A stretch of DNA of 9,248 bases from an uncultured Bacteroidaceae bacterium (GTDB lineage Bacteria > Bacteroidota > Bacteroidia > Bacteroidales > Bacteroidaceae). Position numbers and translations under genes: made by a program. This document shows positions 6,567-9,248 of the stretch, piece after piece (positions within the stretch are counted from its first letter, which is position 1; every line of letters begins with the position of its first letter). Under the pieces are notes generated by a model. It did no database searches and was not told the origin of the DNA. It was given only the letters and a program-made list of their open reading frames with translations. Location: NCBI GenBank assembly GCA_934364765.1, contig CAKRMO010000027.1, forward strand, positions 1 through 9,248, written 5' to 3'.

Positions 6567-7559
6567 ATGAAAGACATATTGCTGAAAATACAAAACGGCG
6601 GCACTTTGTCGCAAAGCGAAGCCTGCCGCATACTTCTCGAAATAAACGACGGCAACGTCGGACAAATACAGCTCGGTGCGCTTCTGGCGATGATCAGCCA
6701 AAGGGGCGTTACGGTTGACGAGCTTCTCGGTTTCCGCGAGGGGCTTCTGCAAACCTGCGTGGCCGTTGATCTTTCGGACTACGACCCGATTGACATCGTC
6801 GGCACAGGAGGCGACGGAAAGAACACCTTCAACATTTCCACCTGCTCCTGTTTTGTGATTGCCGGGGCGGGCTATCACGTGGCAAAGCACGGCAACTTCG
6901 GCGCGACTTCGGTAAGCGGCGCAAGCAATGTCATAAAAGAGCACGGCGTGAAGTTCTCGTCGGACCAGGCGCAACTCGCGAAATCCATCGAGAAGTCGGG
7001 AGTGGCATACCTCCATGCGCAACTGTTCCACCCGGCAATGAAAAACGTAGCCCCTGTAAGGAAAGCGCTGCAAATACCAACGGTGTTCAACCTGCTCGGC
7101 CCGCTAATCAACCCGGCAAGGCCAAAGCACCAATTATTAGGCGTTGCAAACCTTTCGCAGATGCGCCTTTACTACAACACGCTTACGCGCATAGGCACGA
7201 GCTTCGCCATTGTTACGAGCATGGACGGCTATGACGAAATTTCGCTAACTTCCGATTTCAAGGTTATGACAAACAACTACGAGACGATATACAAGGCCGG
7301 CGACCTCGGGTTTGACAAGTCGCCCGAAGGAAGCCTTTCGGGAGGGAGCAGCGTGGACGAGGCAAAAGACATATTCGACTCTGTGCTCGAAAACCGCGCC
7401 ACAGAATTCCAGAAAAAGGCTGTCATAGCAAATTCAGCCTTTGCCATACAGACAATAAACGGCAAAAGCATCGGGGAGTGCATCGCCATGGCAAAGGAGT
7501 CGCTCGAAAGCGGCAAGGCTCTCGAAGCCTTCAAAAAGTTTGTTGAAGCAAACAGTTGA
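6567..7559 (+). CDS. trpD: Anthranilate phosphoribosyltransferase
   Basis: Transfers the phosphoribosyl group of PRPP to anthranilate, giving N-(5-phosphoribosyl)anthranilate. The 330-residue protein has the normal length and two-domain fold of the family: a helical N-terminal part (about 1-70), then the PRPP/anthranilate-binding domain. Motifs: GTGGDGKNTFNIST (79-92) for PRPP, KHGN (107-110), FNLLGPLINP (174-183), and the DE pair in GYDEIS (223-224) for the second magnesium. The same frame stays open back to 6366 inside trpG, but those upstream codons are trpG read out of frame. The start at MKDILLKIQNGG fits the family and the 23-nt spacing after trpG. No tryptophan residue is visible in the protein. 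Confidence 0.96.
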   Translation: MKDILLKIQNGGTLSQSEACRILLEINDGNVGQIQLGALLAMISQRGVTVDELLGFREGLLQTCVAVDLSDYDPIDIVGTGGDGKNTFNISTCSCFVIAGAGYHVAKHGNFGATSVSGASNVIKEHGVKFSSDQAQLAKSIEKSGVAYLHAQLFHPAMKNVAPVRKALQIPTVFNLLGPLINPARPKHQLLGVANLSQMRLYYNTLTRIGTSFAIVTSMDGYDEISLTSDFKVMTNNYETIYKAGDLGFDKSPEGSLSGGSSVDEAKDIFDSVLENRATEFQKKAVIANSAFAIQTINGKSIGECIAMAKESLESGKALEAFKKFVEANS

Positions 7560-7565
7560 CAAGCC

Positions 7566-8366
7566 ATGAAAGACATTCTCAGGGACATCATCGCCGACAA
7601 GCGCATTGAGATAGACGGGCTGAAGCAAGGCACAAGCATTGACAGCCTGTATGAAAACGCCGCCGAACACGCCCATGCGGACTTCCGCCTCGCGATAGAA
7701 AGCACGCCAAACGGCATAATAGCGGAATTCAAGCGGCGGTCGCCGTCGAAAGGCTGGATACACAAGGACGCAAAACCCGAAGACGTTGCCCCCGGCTACG
7801 AGAAAAACGGCGCGGCCGCAATGTCGGTGCTCACTGACGGGAAGTATTTCGGCGGCACTCTCGACGATGTCGCCAACGTGCGCCGCCTCGTTAAGATGCC
7901 CATACTGCGCAAGGATTTCACAATAGACGAATACCAGCTGCATCAGGCAAAAGCCTTCGGGGCTGACGCTGTGCTTCTGATTGCGGCCGCCATAAGCGAA
8001 AAGGAGTGCCGCCGCCTGGCGCGCACGGCTCACGAACTGGGACTTGAAACGCTGCTCGAAGTTCACAACGAGGACGAGATTTCATACGTGTGCGACGACA
8101 TCGACGTTGTGGGCGTAAACAACCGCCACCTCGGCACATTCCGCACCGACCTGGAGGCTTCGGAATTTCTCGCCCGCAAACTTCCGCAAAGCATCACGCG
8201 CATTTCCGAAAGCGGCATCAAGTCGGCAGCCGACATTGTGCGGCTGCAAATGCTCGGCTACCGTGGGTTTCTTATCGGCGAACTGTTCATGAGCGGCGAG
8301 AACCCCGCAGAAAACCTCGGCAGACTGAACGCCGACATTGACAAACTGATTACAGCAAGAATATGA
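7566..8366 (+). CDS. trpC: Indole-3-glycerol phosphate synthase
   Basis: TIM-barrel enzyme that decarboxylates and cyclises CdRP to indole-3-glycerol phosphate, the TrpA substrate. The 266 residues match the monofunctional family. Barrel-strand residues known to bind or catalyse are in place: E54 and K56 in IIAEFKRRSPSKG, K116 in PILRKDFTIDEYQL, E165 in LLEVHNEDE, N185 in VVGVNNR, and E215-S216 in RISESGI, with FLIGELFM near the phosphate site. It lies 6 nt after trpD. Its TGA overlaps the trpF ATG in an ATGA junction, which suggests the two isomerase/synthase steps are made in equal amounts although they are not fused as in E. coli. It starts MKDILRDI, like trpD's MKDILLKI, which I take as coincidence. 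Confidence 0.97.
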   Translation: MKDILRDIIADKRIEIDGLKQGTSIDSLYENAAEHAHADFRLAIESTPNGIIAEFKRRSPSKGWIHKDAKPEDVAPGYEKNGAAAMSVLTDGKYFGGTLDDVANVRRLVKMPILRKDFTIDEYQLHQAKAFGADAVLLIAAAISEKECRRLARTAHELGLETLLEVHNEDEISYVCDDIDVVGVNNRHLGTFRTDLEASEFLARKLPQSITRISESGIKSAADIVRLQMLGYRGFLIGELFMSGENPAENLGRLNADIDKLITARI

Positions 8367-8977
8367 TAGTAAAGGTTTGCGGAATGCGCGCCCCCGAAAA
8401 CATACGCGCCGTGGAGCAGACAGGGGCAGACCTCATGGGGTTCATCTTCCACCCCAAGTCGCCGCGCTTCGTTGCCGCGCTGCCCGCATACATGCCCAAG
8501 AGGGTGAAGCGCGTGGGCGTGTTCGTAAATTCCTCACAGGAGGAAATCGTCAGCAAAGCCCGCGAGTTCTCGCTTGACTACATACAGCTCCACGGCAACG
8601 AGACACCGCAATTCTGCCATGCGCTCAAAGAGTGCGGACTAAGGATTATCCGCGCCCAGAGAGTGGCAAACGCCGACGACATCAACAAAGCCGAAGCCTA
8701 CTGCATGGCGGATCTTATGGTTTTCGACACCAAGTCGGAACTGTATGGCGGCTCGGGCAAGAAATTCAACTGGCATCTGCTCGAAAACTACAAGGGGCGC
8801 GTGCCGTTCCTGCTGAGCGGCGGCATCACCCCCGGCTCGCTCGCCGAAATACAACAATTCTCCCACCCGATGTTCGCCGGCGTTGACCTCAACAGCGGCT
8901 TCGAGACATCGCCCGCGCTGAAAGACGCGGAAAAACTTAAAAACTTCATTGAAAAAATCAAGGGCCTGCGCCCGTAA
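8363..8977 (+). CDS. trpF: Phosphoribosylanthranilate isomerase
   Basis: TIM-barrel isomerase carrying out the Amadori rearrangement of phosphoribosylanthranilate to CdRP, between TrpD and TrpC. The 204 residues agree with stand-alone TrpF. The catalytic pair is present: C6 in VKVCGMR and D122 in VFDTKSELYGGSG. Other signatures are GFIFHPKSPR (26-35), RVGVFVN (50-56), IQLHGNE (74-80), GGSGKKFNW (129-137), FLLSGGI (149-155) and GVDLNSGFE (173-181) for phosphate binding. The ATG at 8363 shares four bases with the trpC stop and is the only start that keeps the VKVCGMR strand at its usual place near the N-terminus. An 11-nt gap leads to trpA. Confidence 0.96.
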   Translation: MIVKVCGMRAPENIRAVEQTGADLMGFIFHPKSPRFVAALPAYMPKRVKRVGVFVNSSQEEIVSKAREFSLDYIQLHGNETPQFCHALKECGLRIIRAQRVANADDINKAEAYCMADLMVFDTKSELYGGSGKKFNWHLLENYKGRVPFLLSGGITPGSLAEIQQFSHPMFAGVDLNSGFETSPALKDAEKLKNFIEKIKGLRP

Positions 8978-8988
8978 AAACAAAAATC

Positions 8989-9248
8989 ATGAACCGAATA
9001 GACAACTTGTTCAAGACAAAAAGCAAAGACATACTTTCAATATACTTCTGCGCCGGCGACCCCACGCCGTCATGCACCGCCGACGTGATACGCTCGCTCG
9101 AACGCAACGGCGTTGACCTTGTGGAAATAGGAATGCCGTTCAGCGACCCCCTGGCCGACGGCCCCGTGATACAGGCTGCGTCAACCCGCTCCCTGAAAGG
9201 CGGAATGAGCGTGAGGAAGCTCTTCGGACAGCTTGAGGGAATACGCAA
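8989..9248 (+). CDS. trpA: Tryptophan synthase alpha subunit, 5' part (cut by window edge)
   Basis: Cleaves indole-3-glycerol phosphate to glyceraldehyde 3-phosphate and indole, which is tunnelled to TrpB. Only the first 86 codons are in the window and the frame runs off the right edge, so the truncation is an artefact of the window. Catalytic residues are visible: E46 in GVDLVEIGMPFSDP and D57 in PLADGPVIQ, equivalent to Glu49 and Asp60 of the Salmonella enzyme. The segment IYFCAGDP (18-25) stands where many TrpA proteins read (I/V)TAGDP, with Cys in place of Thr. The ATG at 8989 lies 11 nt after trpF and gives the expected distance to the first strand. The operon terminator should lie beyond the window. 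Confidence 0.95.
   Translation, partial: MNRIDNLFKTKSKDILSIYFCAGDPTPSCTADVIRSLERNGVDLVEIGMPFSDPLADGPVIQAASTRSLKGGMSVRKLFGQLEGIR

Noticed and set aside
7434..8066. 210-codon minus-strand frame across the trpD/trpC junction
   Set aside because: It is antisense to two intact, well-identified genes and shows no motif.

Overview
The window is a chromosomal segment from a member of the Bacteroidota, most likely the order Bacteroidales. The evidence is two promoters of the Bacteroidota type (TTTG at -33, TAnnTTTG at -7), AT-rich regions with no clear Shine-Dalgarno before the genes, and a trp operon that begins with trpB. The protein sequences also look Bacteroidales-like to me, but I could run no search, so the family within the order is not resolved.

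Layout. Positions 1-63 hold no supportable gene. A terminator (64-106) closes clpB, which lies on the minus strand (132-2735) and encodes a full-length ClpB disaggregase of 867 residues. A divergent intergenic region of about 446 bp follows. It holds a clpB promoter (2776-2808, minus), a stem-loop with a T8 tract on its minus-strand side (2955-2991), a block of four 21-bp tandem repeats (2968-3051) and a near-perfect promoter for the trp operon (3125-3155, plus). From there to the right edge the plus strand is one compact tryptophan operon: trpL (leader peptide), trpB, trpE, trpG, trpD, trpC, trpF and the first 86 codons of trpA. Gaps are 5-23 nt, and trpC and trpF overlap by 4 nt.

Function. 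TrpE and TrpG turn chorismate and glutamine into anthranilate. TrpD adds phosphoribosyl, TrpF isomerises the product, TrpC closes the indole ring, and the TrpA/TrpB pair makes tryptophan. All enzymes keep their recognisable catalytic residues. TrpC and TrpF are separate proteins, and TrpG and TrpD are not fused.

Most notable. The unannotated leader between the trp promoter and trpB encodes a 22-residue peptide with three consecutive Trp codons (3212-3220). It can fold into three mutually exclusive stems arranged as in a classical ribosome-mediated attenuator: 1:2 at 3221-3226/3242-3247, 2:3 at 3241-3250/3303-3312, and 3:4 at 3294-3306/3311-3323. The apparent 3:4 terminator is a perfect 13-bp hairpin but has no U-tract, so how the signal is read out is open (Rho-assisted termination or translational control are candidates). 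The 21-bp repeats upstream are a second unexplained structure.
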